Notes under the pieces: model-generated
What the model was told of the DNA's origin: nothing
Databases searched by the model: none
Seen by the model: only the letters and a program-made list of their open reading frames with translations
Shown here: in pieces, positions 47,372 to 56,583 of the stretch
Position numbering within the stretch: the first letter of the stretch is position 1
How the letters are laid out: each line of letters starts with the position of its first letter
Position numbers and translations under genes: made by a program
Assembly: GCF_002218045.2 (NCBI RefSeq)
Contig: NZ_AP018686.1
Span: 682,001 to 746,000, forward strand
DNA from: Vibrio rumoiensis
Lineage (GTDB): Bacteria > Pseudomonadota > Gammaproteobacteria > Enterobacterales > Vibrionaceae
DNA: 64,000 nucleotides
Reading direction: 5' to 3'

Positions 47372-47606
47372 ATTTCTCCTTAAAACATCAGCCAATACCA
47401 TAGCATTTTAAAGTTACTGCTGTATTAAAAATCCACTTAACGACTTAAAGAAATTCACCCAATCAGATTGAGCCATTATCTTAGGTAAGTTTACTGTCAA
47501 TTTTGCCATGTAAATGCAAATAATTAATACAAGAACGCCTAAACAAGTGTAATTTATAATAATAAAAGGCCATTGAATCCATCATCAAAACGAAAAGGAT
47601 ATTCTT

Positions 47607-48728
47607 ATGCTTAAGCTCAAACCGGCATCCTTTATTACGATTGCCATTTTAGGTTTATCACAGCTCGCTTTCACTCCCACCGCTTTCGCAAAAAATAACC
47701 AACTTCAGCCAACCACTTCCATCCAAGCTACTCGCTATCAACAGGATGCAGAGCTGATTAAACACACGTTTGAAAGCCAACTATATACCTTAAATGCCAG
47801 TACAGCAGGGCATTACGGACTAAGGATGTTCCGCCAAACTTTAGATCCTAAATACTCAGCCGCCGTTTGGTCGGATATGGCAAGAGTTGCCAGTACCTTG
47901 AATGAAATTGCCGCTGAAATTCAAACCCCAAAGCAAGCAAAAGCATACGGTCAGAAAAAACTACAATATTATAAAACGAAAGGAACCACTCGCACTCAAA
48001 TGCGCTACGAGGTGACTAAAGATAAACCGGAATATTTATTTTTAGGTATTGACCTTCTTGGCGCTATGGCTCGTGCCGATGAATATGGTTTGAAGCATAA
48101 ATACAATAAACATTTACATAACCTAATTCGTCAATTTGATTTTAAACCTTATGCAACTGATCCTGAAATGATCAAAGCGTGGGCAGCTCAATTAGCCAAC
48201 CAAGTATATTGGTTACGTCAGTTAGATGAACAAGATGTGGTCAATGATTTCATTACGGCTTTTCAAAAGACCTACCCAGATAGCCAAGATAAACAGCTTT
48301 CCGACCAACAATATGCCAATAAAATCTATGGTTTAACCCATATTATTTTTGCTGCCTCTGAATACTATCAACACCCAATTGATACAAAAGAGTTTGCTTG
48401 GATTTATGACTACTTCGATAAGAATATTGAACAAATTTTAGAGCGCACTAAAGATGATGTAGTTGCTGAAGTGGGCATCAGTTATTTACTCGCAGGAAAA
48501 CTAGACTCGCCAACACTGGCCGATACACAAGCCACTATTGCTCATGCCATTGATAAGAAACAAGGAATGATCCCATCTACTGATGGCGATTTTGAATTGA
48601 GAAAAGGTGAACACCGAAATGTATTGGCGATTATGCTACTTAATTGGCAAGGTACCAATGCCGCACCAACAATCTCACAGCAACCAGCGGTATTTAAAGA
48701 TTTGCCTTATGGGTTAGTCAAAAAATAA
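47607..48728 (+). CDS. DUF3541 domain exported protein
   Basis: A 373-residue protein with a signal peptide ending near AFA (about residue 28). The body is helical and rich in Tyr, Gln and Lys, and matches the DUF3541 pattern common in Vibrio. The function is unknown. AAAGGATATTC precedes the ATG. It is a single-gene unit. Confidence 0.75.
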   Translation: MLKLKPASFITIAILGLSQLAFTPTAFAKNNQLQPTTSIQATRYQQDAELIKHTFESQLYTLNASTAGHYGLRMFRQTLDPKYSAAVWSDMARVASTLNEIAAEIQTPKQAKAYGQKKLQYYKTKGTTRTQMRYEVTKDKPEYLFLGIDLLGAMARADEYGLKHKYNKHLHNLIRQFDFKPYATDPEMIKAWAAQLANQVYWLRQLDEQDVVNDFITAFQKTYPDSQDKQLSDQQYANKIYGLTHIIFAASEYYQHPIDTKEFAWIYDYFDKNIEQILERTKDDVVAEVGISYLLAGKLDSPTLADTQATIAHAIDKKQGMIPSTDGDFELRKGEHRNVLAIMLLNWQGTNAAPTISQQPAVFKDLPYGLVKK

Positions 48729-48738
48729 GGCCGCATTG

Positions 48739-48780
48739 AACACCTCTTTACTATTAAACAAATAAAGAGGTGTTTTTATT
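48739..48780. terminator. Bidirectional terminator between DUF3541 gene and azlD
   Basis: A 12-bp perfect stem (AACACCTCTTTA and complement) with a 12-base loop ends in a T run. Confidence 0.85.
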
Positions 48781-49090
48781 TCATCCAGTAATTTAAGACA
48801 AAAAAACAAACCATACTCAAAACCGTTGTCGCAATTACATTCTTTGTTTTCCAAGCAATAAAGGCCGCTAAGATAGCCGCAATCAAATAGGGATTATGGT
48901 AAGAAATGGATAATGCATCATCATGGATGAATACGATGGGCGCCCAGATAGCGGTTAAAACCGCAGGGCTAGAATAACTGAGCAATCGTTGCGCATTACC
49001 ATTTAGCTTTAATGGCAATTTAGGGGAAAGAAACAAATAGCGGCTTAAAAACACGACTGCCGTCATCGCGAGAATTGAAAGTAGAATCAT
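48776..49090 (-). CDS. azlD: AzlD-family small permease subunit
   Basis: A 104-residue inner-membrane protein with about four hydrophobic segments, including SRYLFLSPKLPLKLNGNAQR, typical of AzlD. With AzlC it forms a branched-chain amino-acid exporter. It overlaps azlC by 4 bp. Confidence 0.88.
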   Translation of the reverse strand: MILLSILAMTAVVFLSRYLFLSPKLPLKLNGNAQRLLSYSSPAVLTAIWAPIVFIHDDALSISYHNPYLIAAILAAFIAWKTKNVIATTVLSMVCFFVLNYWMK

Positions 49091-49824
49091 GCTTTCCCCT
49101 CACTATGTGAATGAGAAGTTCCACTATTTTTGGCTTTTCCCTCAACCAAGTAACCAGCAACCATCGCTAGTAAGCTAGCAATAATAAGACTACCCTCGAT
49201 TTTCCAATAGCTAAGTAAAACAGATGAGATCAAAGCAACAATAACCGATGTTAAGACAGGCCAAGATTTAATTGTCGGAATGACGATAGCAATGAAAGTT
49301 GCCGCAACCGCAAATTCTAAACCCCATTCATCTAAATTCGGGATCTGCTTCCCGGCAATGATGCCAATGAAGCTCGCCATGTTCCACACTAAATAAAAGC
49401 TCAGCCCTGCCCCTAATGCATACCAACGATTAAAGGCTTGCTGAGTTTGATGCCCACAAACCGCGAACAATTCATCCGTCAGCAGAAATCCTAACGACAA
49501 ACGCCATTTAAGGGATAAAGGGCTGATCTTTTCTCGCATCGACATACTGTAAAGAAAGTGACGAGAAGTAATAAAAAAGGTGGTAAGTAGCATCGTCCAT
49601 AGCCCAACATTCGCATCAAACATTCCTGTTGCCACTAATTGTGCTGCTCCAGCAAATAAAATAGCGGAGAGCGCTTGAGCTTCAATCGACGTTAAGCCAA
49701 TATCAATCGCATAAGACCCCGCTAATAAACCCCAAGGAATAACCGCAAGGCTTAAGGGAGCAATCGCTAGAGCGCCTCGCCATATTTGCGATATTCGGGA
49801 AATATCTGAAGATGTTTTGTCCAT
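49087..49824 (-). CDS. azlC: AzlC-family branched-chain amino-acid exporter
   Basis: A 245-residue inner-membrane protein. The family segments AIAPLSLAVIPWGLLAGSYA and SAILFAGAAQLVATGMFDA are present, as is TSRHFLYSMSM. It pairs with AzlD to export valine, leucine or isoleucine. A His/Ser-rich tail (SGTSHSHSEGKA) is unusual for the family. Confidence 0.9.
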   Translation of the reverse strand: MDKTSSDISRISQIWRGALAIAPLSLAVIPWGLLAGSYAIDIGLTSIEAQALSAILFAGAAQLVATGMFDANVGLWTMLLTTFFITSRHFLYSMSMREKISPLSLKWRLSLGFLLTDELFAVCGHQTQQAFNRWYALGAGLSFYLVWNMASFIGIIAGKQIPNLDEWGLEFAVAATFIAIVIPTIKSWPVLTSVIVALISSVLLSYWKIEGSLIIASLLAMVAGYLVEGKAKNSGTSHSHSEGKA

Positions 49825-49856
49825 ATCTTTCTATTGCTGCCTTAAAAAACTCAATA

Positions 49857-50705
49857 TTAAGAGTGTTCATTGCTATCAATCAGTGTTTCAAAACGAGGAT
49901 TGCCTCTCAACATTTCAAAATCTGGTTCATCTGATGCTAACTCTCTCAGAGAGGCACTGGATTCTATCGCTAAGACAAGATCATTAATGGCTTGCTCTTC
50001 TGCACCTAATCGTGAGTAAGCACAGGCACGTTGATATAAAGCATGCGCGTTATTATCATCAACTTCTAGCACTCGGTTACAAATACTCAATGCCCAATGG
50101 TACTCATTGATCTCCATCGCGGAGTCGGCCTTATGAGTAAGTGCTTCAAGGTCACCAGGACGAATTTTTAAAATCTCATCATAAGTTTCAATTTTTTGCT
50201 CAGGGGTTTGAGCACTCTGCGCACGAAGCCACAAATTATGCACTTCATTGATAATCTCAATTTCTCGGTTGTTCTCTGTGATGATCCGCGTCTTACGTTT
50301 TAAGTCACGCTCCAAAGCGCTAAATTTTTTCTCGTAAGACATGGTGATTTCATTCAGACGCTTATCAGCCATTTCTTTGGTATTGTGCTTAATTTCTTTT
50401 AGGGACTGCCAACCGACTAGTGCCACCAAAGAAGCCACACCGGCAATGATGTAGAAAAAGTAAGTCACGGTAATGTTTGAATAATTGAGGGATTTATCTG
50501 CAACTGCAAGTTCACGATCCGTAATTTGTACCGTTAAGCGTCGTTCCAGATCTTGTTGATCAGTCCGTAATGATTTCAATTCATCGAGGATATAGCGTTC
50601 CATCAGAGGACGATCGAGCATTTCCGTTTCTGAATATTGTTTAGGTTCAGCTGCTAACGTCTGAAATGACAATAACGATACCAGTACAATCCATAACCAC
50701 TTCAT
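49857..50705 (-). CDS. Membrane-anchored TPR protein
   Basis: A 282-residue protein with a signal peptide (about residues 1-18), a periplasmic segment, one membrane helix near 80-102, a charged coiled coil near 110-160, and tetratricopeptide repeats near 165-250 (ALYQRACAYSRLGAEEQAIN). The function is unknown; it may be a scaffold. It lies 32 bp upstream of azlC on the same strand but is probably separate. Confidence 0.75.
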   Translation of the reverse strand: MKWLWIVLVSLLSFQTLAAEPKQYSETEMLDRPLMERYILDELKSLRTDQQDLERRLTVQITDRELAVADKSLNYSNITVTYFFYIIAGVASLVALVGWQSLKEIKHNTKEMADKRLNEITMSYEKKFSALERDLKRKTRIITENNREIEIINEVHNLWLRAQSAQTPEQKIETYDEILKIRPGDLEALTHKADSAMEINEYHWALSICNRVLEVDDNNAHALYQRACAYSRLGAEEQAINDLVLAIESSASLRELASDEPDFEMLRGNPRFETLIDSNEHS

Positions 50706-50814
50706 AATTTCGTCCTATATTATTGTCGTCTTTAAGTGACAAACCTTAACATAAATACAACGAAATTATAGCCTTATCGCCGTCATAAATAAGGCATAGC
50801 AGCGATACTCTAGG

Positions 50815-51348
50815 CTAGCTACTCGCTTTTTCTAAGCACTGTTCCGCAATCAACTGAAGCAAAAAAGTTTCCCGTTCTATCGACATGCCTTTTTTAGCAC
50901 TTAATTCGATGGTTTTTAAATTATGTTCAATGGCTTCATGAATATTAATCCAAACTGGCTTCATACCATTATTGACTTCATGGGATTCAAACCGCGTTTC
51001 ACCAAGCGCTCTATCCACAACGCAGGTATAGCAGTAAGACAGCATGTGTATTACATTGGCCTCATCCTTGTTCCAGGGGCGAAACTCTTCATAACAACCA
51101 AACGGTTCAATATTGCGAATATTTTGTGCACCCGTTTCTTCTTCTAACTCACGAATCATTCCTGCTATTTGCTCTTCCCCATCCTCTAACCCACCACCAG
51201 GCAAGCTATAATCGTGATAACGCTCTGTATAGAGCAACAGAATATCGTCACCTTGCATAGCAATCGCACGGGTTGATAAACGCTGTATAACAGTTTGAAA
51301 AGACAACGCTTGAACATCAGGGTGAACGGTACTACGTAATAATTTCAT
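50815..51348 (-). CDS. Nudix hydrolase
   Basis: A 177-residue Nudix enzyme with a full Nudix box GGLEDGEEQIAGMIRELEEETG (residues about 52-73; given as a motif). It would hydrolyse a nucleoside diphosphate linked to another group. The substrate is unknown. It stands alone between the TPR gene and a GntR gene. Confidence 0.85.
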   Translation of the reverse strand: MKLLRSTVHPDVQALSFQTVIQRLSTRAIAMQGDDILLLYTERYHDYSLPGGGLEDGEEQIAGMIRELEEETGAQNIRNIEPFGCYEEFRPWNKDEANVIHMLSYCYTCVVDRALGETRFESHEVNNGMKPVWINIHEAIEHNLKTIELSAKKGMSIERETFLLQLIAEQCLEKASS

Positions 51349-51394
51349 GAATAACAGTATCTCTAATAATTAAGTTGACGCACACAATAACAAT

Positions 51395-52129
51395 TTATTC
51401 ACTAGCGAAATTGACGACAGATTCAATACACATCGCATCATGTCGCCAAAATTCCAAGGCACAATCAAGTAATAATCCATCTTGGTTATAGCGCATTTTC
51501 TCAACCAGTGTAGCAGGACTACCTGACGTAGCACGTAGCGCCTGAGCAGTTGTGCTCATTAACGAGGAAGCCGTGATTCGATAACGGATGCATTGATATT
51601 CTTGCTGATACTGATCACGATACACGTCAATTAAAGAAGCGTTTAAGTCATGCTCAAGCAGATTAGGAAATAAGGTAGGCTGAACATAATTAGTCACAAA
51701 AGCGACAGGACGTTCATCTAAATAACGCACACGATCAATACTATAAACATGACTAAAAGGGGCAAGCTTTAATAGCTTAGAAGCGAACTTATTCGCCAAC
51801 ATAGATTTCGCAGTAATTAGTTTTGTATCAGGCTTCCGATGCTGTGCCAAAGCCATTGCTGAAAAGCTCAAAGCTTGGTTAGGATCATAAATTAAAGGCT
51901 CTGGTGAAATAAACCATCCTCGACGATCTTCACGATAAACCTTACCTTCAGCTTCCAATAAAGATAATGCTTCTCTCAATGTCACTCTCGTGGTGCTGAA
52001 AGATTCCGCAAGCTGACGTTCGGAAGGTAACTTTTGTTTAGGCATTAAAAGGCCAGACTCTATTTGCTCTACAATCGCCTCTTTAATCTTCACATACTGC
52101 ATTGGTTGCCCCATTACCCTGAATGACAT
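51395..52129 (-). CDS. GntR/HutC-type regulator with UTRA domain
   Basis: A 244-residue regulator. The winged helix (LPSERQLAESFSTTRVTLREALS, residues about 39-61) is followed by a UTRA ligand-binding domain (VYSIDRVRYLDERPVAFVTNYV onward). The effector is unknown. Internal ATGs at 52114 and 52102 are alternative starts. No target operon is adjacent. Confidence 0.86.
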   Translation of the reverse strand: MSFRVMGQPMQYVKIKEAIVEQIESGLLMPKQKLPSERQLAESFSTTRVTLREALSLLEAEGKVYREDRRGWFISPEPLIYDPNQALSFSAMALAQHRKPDTKLITAKSMLANKFASKLLKLAPFSHVYSIDRVRYLDERPVAFVTNYVQPTLFPNLLEHDLNASLIDVYRDQYQQEYQCIRYRITASSLMSTTAQALRATSGSPATLVEKMRYNQDGLLLDCALEFWRHDAMCIESVVNFASE

Positions 52130-52186
52130 TATTGATATTTATACAAATTCTATCATGCCCTATTTCGGTTGCTTTTAAAAAATTAA

Positions 52187-52216
52187 AAACGCCTCATACG
52201 AGGCATGAGGCGTTTT
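52187..52216 (-). terminator. Terminator after the Pmp3-like gene
   Basis: A perfect 12-bp stem (AAAACGCCTCAT and complement) ends in T residues on the minus strand. Confidence 0.8.
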
Positions 52217-52249
52217 ATATTATTTACAATTTTAGCAATGAAAAAGCTT

Positions 52250-52411
52250 TTACTTAGTCACAAGCCACAATGCATGGATCATCGCAGGGAAGAAGAAGAA
52301 AAAACACAATACGATGTTGATTAGAAAATCTTTACCTAGACCACATTTCAAAAATACCGCAACTGGTGGTAATAGTACGGCTAAAATAATCGCAACTAGT
52401 TTATTATCCAT
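52250..52411 (-). CDS. YqaE/Pmp3-family small membrane protein
   Basis: A 53-residue protein with two membrane helices and the Pmp3 pattern VAIILAVLLPPVAVFLKCGLG (first helix with the PP motif) and FFFPAMIHALW. Members help with salt and membrane stress. The ATG at 52411 follows AGGAG; the frame is open to 52432. It is a single-gene unit with its own terminator. Confidence 0.85.
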   Translation of the reverse strand: MDNKLVAIILAVLLPPVAVFLKCGLGKDFLINIVLCFFFFFPAMIHALWLVTK

Positions 52412-52518
52412 TCGAAATCTCCTAGAGTTCAATAAAGTACTATTATCAAATAGTTAAGTTGATATATCTACTAAAATCAACTTTATTGCATAATTTTAAC
52501 TCTGCTCAGACAGAAACT

Positions 52519-52914
52519 TTATACGATTGACCAACTGTGCGTCATTTTAACACCCGCCCCTAACATTAAACAGACTGAACAATATTTTTCTAACGAATCA
52601 GAAACGGCTTTTTCAATTTTATCCGCGTTCAATTGGTCACCTTTTAACTCAAAGTGGATATTCATCTCGGTGAATAACTTTGGTGCGGTTTCTCGACGCT
52701 CTGCGGTTAGTTTCGCGATACAAGACTCGATCTTCTGCCCCGCACTTTTGAGACTATCAACCACATCAACAGAGCTACAACCACCGGCCGCCATTAATAC
52801 CATTTCCATTGGTGAGAAATAAGTACTGTCACCACTTGCCATTATAATCTCTTGATTTTTATCTGTTTTACCAACAAATTTTAAATCTTCAATCCACTTA
52901 ACTTCTGCTTTCAT
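52519..52914 (-). CDS. OsmC-family protein (YhfA type)
   Basis: A 131-residue OsmC-like protein of the YhfA group. The two family cysteines are present in GGCSSVDVVDSL and EKYCSVCLMLGAG. YhfA-type members have unclear thiol chemistry; peroxidase action is possible. Its 5' end marks the edge of the accessory island, and a diverged copy of its first 40 codons occurs at 56584-56703. Confidence 0.88.
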   Translation of the reverse strand: MKAEVKWIEDLKFVGKTDKNQEIIMASGDSTYFSPMEMVLMAAGGCSSVDVVDSLKSAGQKIESCIAKLTAERRETAPKLFTEMNIHFELKGDQLNADKIEKAVSDSLEKYCSVCLMLGAGVKMTHSWSIV

Positions 52915-53221
52915 AACTCAATAATCTCGATAAAATGCATTTTTTAACAATCTGATTATATCCGTATATGACAGATAAGAAAAATCCATACCGAGGAATA
53001 GCTTTTCATGTTTGGTAGTAAGAAGACGTGTAACTACTATTGAAACTTAGAAAGAAAAGCCTATTGAACAAATCGGTAGCAGATTGCTACTAAACCGCGT
53101 CTGGCATTGAGCAACAAATCGAGCAGGAAAGCTTGTATGAACTTTGGCAAACTTGAGCAAGATTCTGGAAAATAAATGCAACTTAGTGCATCATTGCTGA
53201 AAAAATCAGGGTGTCGCATCT
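52915..53221. other. Left end of the accessory island
   Basis: This 307-bp stretch holds the osmC promoter and the start region of the four-gene cassette. I see no intact gene. An AT-rich -10-like sequence may lie near the first cassette gene, whose ribosome binding site is weak. Confidence 0.4.
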
Positions 53222-53521
53222 ATGATCAAAGAATGGGAAGGAATAATCAAAGTCACTGGAGCTGTTGGTTTAGTAGGGTTGTTATTCGCCCTGTTAATGC
53301 GACACTTCTTTAGTGAGCAAATTATATCTTTACTCGGTTCGGACAGAGTTTTCTTCATAATCATAGCACTTGTAGCTATATTCTTTATTTTAATGATAAT
53401 TGCTCTATTGAATCGTTCAAGTTCAGTAAATGAACCAAACAACACTACGAGTCCGACCAAGAAAGAGGTAATTGTCACATACAGAGACAATGCTAATCAC
53501 AACGGAGACAATAAGTTCTAA
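53222..53521 (+). CDS. Two-TM protein, candidate effector of an ABC-3C-like system
   Basis: A 99-residue protein with two membrane helices (about residues 9-27 and 42-63), then a hydrophilic tail that ends VTYRDNANHNGDNKF. The tail motif recurs at the N-terminus of the next protein (9 of 15 residues identical). It starts the cassette and ends 2 bp before the second gene. Small 2-TM proteins act as membrane-damaging effectors in several defence systems, so I infer that role; I cannot name a family. Confidence 0.6.
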   Translation: MIKEWEGIIKVTGAVGLVGLLFALLMRHFFSEQIISLLGSDRVFFIIIALVAIFFILMIIALLNRSSSVNEPNNTTSPTKKEVIVTYRDNANHNGDNKF

Positions 53522-53523
53522 TT

Positions 53524-54069
53524 ATGGCTCAATCGATTAGTGTCACTTATGAAAATGAAGCTCAACACAATGGCAATAATATTTTTGTTCAACTTACATC
53601 GTTGGAGCAAGCTATTGAGCAAATCAAAACTAACTTAGGCGATTGTACTGAATCTGTTGCAATTATTGAGGATTTAGCTGATTACATCACGGATTTTCCT
53701 TCTCGTGAAGTTATCGGTCTTGAGAAGAAACTTGATAATGGCGGACGGAAAGAATTAAAAGACCGCGCTGTTCTACTCAAAAGTCGCTTCGAACGGAGAG
53801 TTGCTAAAAATCAGATGTCTTTATCCGAACAACACGTTTACATACAAATTCTTTCTGCTATTAGCACTATTTGGCACTCAAAAATAGCTCCACTAATAGA
53901 GAACAACGCTGCTACACACCAAATAGATCAGACTATATTTGATGAATTGGTAGAACCAATACACAAAGCAATTGTGAGATATGATACGCTAATAACAACC
54001 GATTTAGTTAGTGGTATGCTCTACTTCCTGACTGGAAAGTGTCATATTCAGTGGAGCAAGCAATGTTAA
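53524..54069 (+). CDS. ABC-3C-like partner protein 1 (181 aa)
   Basis: A 181-residue helical cytoplasmic protein with no catalytic motif I can see. Residues 7-21 (VTYENEAQHNGNNIF) repeat the tail of the 2-TM protein. The size and place fit the C-terminal adaptor part of ABC-three-component systems, here split from its effector. The ATG lies 2 bp after the upstream stop, so the genes are coupled. Confidence 0.55.
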   Translation: MAQSISVTYENEAQHNGNNIFVQLTSLEQAIEQIKTNLGDCTESVAIIEDLADYITDFPSREVIGLEKKLDNGGRKELKDRAVLLKSRFERRVAKNQMSLSEQHVYIQILSAISTIWHSKIAPLIENNAATHQIDQTIFDELVEPIHKAIVRYDTLITTDLVSGMLYFLTGKCHIQWSKQC

Positions 54070-54578
54070 TGTATCATCCAGCTCAAGATATAAACCACTG
54101 TTTATATAGATTAATATTAATATTGGAATTATCCGAGAAAGACTCAATCAACATCGAAACATATCGTGTCATGGATTTTTATACACTTTTCCCTCACCTA
54201 TTAAAGATGATAAAACCATTACCCAATGAATTACGTTCATATCGAGAAGCTTTCAATAAAATCAAAGAACCTTTTGAAGCGATAAAAAACACAAAGAGAG
54301 TAATGTTTGAGTTGGAAAACTTCCAGTCAATTTGTATTCAAAACCTGATCGCAAAAGGGTTACTGGATAAAAAATCTTTCACAGATGGTCAGTTAAAGAT
54401 TAATAGCGCAAACATACCAAAATCCTTAAAAGATTCAATTAACAATTCAAAGTTGTCCGATGAATGTTGGTTCAAGGCCATAATAAATCACCTTCCTGAT
54501 ATTTCATTCAATGGAAAAAAAGGATTGAAAGCTCGTTCAGGACTTATGGAATTTAGATATGATTTGGAGAAATCATGA
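54063..54578 (+). CDS. ABC-3C-like middle component (171 aa)
   Basis: A 171-residue helical protein with no domain I recognise. The ATG at 54063 follows GGAG and overlaps the upstream stop by 7 bp; a GTG at 54039 is the longer option. It overlaps the ATPase gene by 4 bp. Small unannotated proteins in this slot of ABC-3C and Lamassu operons are the middle component that binds the ATPase. Confidence 0.55.
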   Translation: MLMYHPAQDINHCLYRLILILELSEKDSINIETYRVMDFYTLFPHLLKMIKPLPNELRSYREAFNKIKEPFEAIKNTKRVMFELENFQSICIQNLIAKGLLDKKSFTDGQLKINSANIPKSLKDSINNSKLSDECWFKAIINHLPDISFNGKKGLKARSGLMEFRYDLEKS

Positions 54579-56464
54579 GTTTATCAAAGCTATTTATAAA
54601 TAGATTAGTGGTGCATGGTTCTGGGAAAATTGTCTACGATCAAAAGTTTCACCTTGGCGTCAATATTATTAGAGGGAAAAATGGCACAGGTAAATCTACG
54701 ATTATGGATTTGCTCAATTATGGACTTGGCGCTGAAATTACAGAATGGACTGAACATCAAATACAATGTGATTGGGTTGCACTGGAAGTAACTGTTAATG
54801 GTCATATTGCGACCTTAAAAAGAGATATAACCCCTACAGGTCAAGAAAAGGTACTGTTCTTTGATGGAGAAATGACATCTGCTCTTAAAGACCATGAACG
54901 TTGGACCAGATACGGAATGCGTAGAAGCGGCGACACACATAGCTTCTCTCAGCACATGTTTGAATTGTTAAATATGCCTCGCCATCAAACTGATGACAGT
55001 AAAAATTTAACCATGCATCAGATTCTTCGATTAATCTACGTTGACCAACTTTCTGCTCCACAAAAGCTTTTAAAAGAAGACACTAAGTTTGACAATTTGA
55101 CGATTCGAAGAGCTATTGGTGAATATCTTTTAGGCATTGATACTCTTGACGCATATAACTTAAGACAGGAATTAATTGAAGCAAACAGAGAATTTGAAAA
55201 ATTCAATGCCGAGCTAAATTCCATTTATAGAATGTTTGGTCATAGAGAGAACTTAGTTAACTTATCGTCGCTAAATAACGATATTGAAGCGGTAAAACAA
55301 AACATTGTCGATTTAGAAAATAAACGCTTAGAAATAAAGAGCACACCATCAGCCGAGGTTTCGATAGACACATCCAAACGAATTAGAGAGCTTGTATCTA
55401 AAATTGAAGAACTATCGAATAAATTGAGCAAATATTCAGCTAATAGATTGGAAACACAAGTAGAGCTTAATGAAACAACGCTATTCCTTCGCTCATTGGA
55501 ACAACGTAAATCGGCTCTTGGCGAGTCTCAGGTAACATATAACTCCCTTGGTACTATCACTTTTAAATACTGTCCTTCCTGCCTTGAACCATTGGAAAGT
55601 GCAGGTAGTGATAATTGTGGTCTTTGCAAATCACCAAAACATAATTCAGAAAAAGACTTTGCATATTCACAACTACTTAATGAACTCAACTTTCAAATCA
55701 GTGAAAGTAAAAAGTTAATTAAAAGCTTTGAGGATGATTTATTAACAATTGACTCTCAAACTCCTTTAATAAAACAAGAACTAAATGCACTAAAATCAGA
55801 GTTAAAAGAAATAAACTCATCAACTGATGAAAAAGAGGCAGAACTCCTTAAAATATCAACCGAAATAGGCTTTAAACAAAGCCAAGTCATTTCATTAGAA
55901 GAGAAGCGAGAACAAGTATCTAATGTAGATAACCTACAACGTAAAAAAGTATTAGCACAGAATAAGATCAATGAGCTTCAAGAAAAATTAGATACGATAT
56001 CGGCTCGGCAAGAGCAAAGATATGTCTCTGTTTATGAGGGTATTGAATCAAAGGCCAAAGAGTTACTAAAAGCTGACGGTGGCTACGAAGGTGCTTTTGA
56101 TGATCCAGATGACATCGTTTTTGATTTTTCTAAAGACAAAATGTATGTGAATGGAAGAAACAAATTTTCTGCAAGTTCAATGGTAGTGCTGAAGAACAGT
56201 ATAAGATTCTCCATATTCTCTCAATCTGCCGATGATTCTTACTCTCGCTTTCCTAACCTAATCCTCATGGATAATATAGAGGATAAAGGAATGGTTGTTG
56301 AGCGAAGTCAGAACTTTCAACGCCAAATGGTCGAGGTATGTAATACCATCAAAAATGACTTCCAGTTGATATATACCACTTCTATGATCGCCAGCGAATT
56401 AGAAGGTACAACAATGTGTGTAGGTCCTTTTTATGAAAAAGGCTCTCATACGCTTGAGTTCTGA
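54575..56464 (+). CDS. Zinc-hook SMC/ABC ATPase of an ABC-3C/Lamassu-like system
   Basis: A 629-residue SMC-like ATPase. Walker A GKNGTGKST is at residues 34-42, coiled coils cover about 190-310 and 365-490, and the zinc hook is C333-P-S-C336 with C348-G-L-C351. The C-terminal head has LILMDNIEDKG in the Walker B position with no classical LSGGE signature (FSASSMVVLKNS instead). It is shorter than SbcC or SMC, as in ABC-three-component and Lamassu LmuB ATPases. GGAGAAATC precedes the ATG. Confidence 0.8.
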   Translation: MSLSKLFINRLVVHGSGKIVYDQKFHLGVNIIRGKNGTGKSTIMDLLNYGLGAEITEWTEHQIQCDWVALEVTVNGHIATLKRDITPTGQEKVLFFDGEMTSALKDHERWTRYGMRRSGDTHSFSQHMFELLNMPRHQTDDSKNLTMHQILRLIYVDQLSAPQKLLKEDTKFDNLTIRRAIGEYLLGIDTLDAYNLRQELIEANREFEKFNAELNSIYRMFGHRENLVNLSSLNNDIEAVKQNIVDLENKRLEIKSTPSAEVSIDTSKRIRELVSKIEELSNKLSKYSANRLETQVELNETTLFLRSLEQRKSALGESQVTYNSLGTITFKYCPSCLEPLESAGSDNCGLCKSPKHNSEKDFAYSQLLNELNFQISESKKLIKSFEDDLLTIDSQTPLIKQELNALKSELKEINSSTDEKEAELLKISTEIGFKQSQVISLEEKREQVSNVDNLQRKKVLAQNKINELQEKLDTISARQEQRYVSVYEGIESKAKELLKADGGYEGAFDDPDDIVFDFSKDKMYVNGRNKFSASSMVVLKNSIRFSIFSQSADDSYSRFPNLILMDNIEDKGMVVERSQNFQRQMVEVCNTIKNDFQLIYTTSMIASELEGTTMCVGPFYEKGSHTLEF

Positions 56465-56583
56465 TTACGGTAGAGTGCTACTTAGAAAAATCTGAGTAGC
56501 ACGATTAGATAAACGATGATCTTACTGTAACTGCAATCACTTTTTGAAATACAACATTAACAAGCCTATGTTAAATTACTAAA
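56465..56583. other. Spacer after the ABC-3C-like cassette
   Basis: This short AT-rich stretch follows the ATPase stop. A weak hairpin near 56470-56510 (AGTGCTACTTAG and partner) may end the cassette transcript. Confidence 0.4.

Noticed and set aside
53206..53490. Leftward open frame over the 2-TM gene
   Set aside because: It is a shadow of the rightward gene, which has the coupled downstream neighbours.
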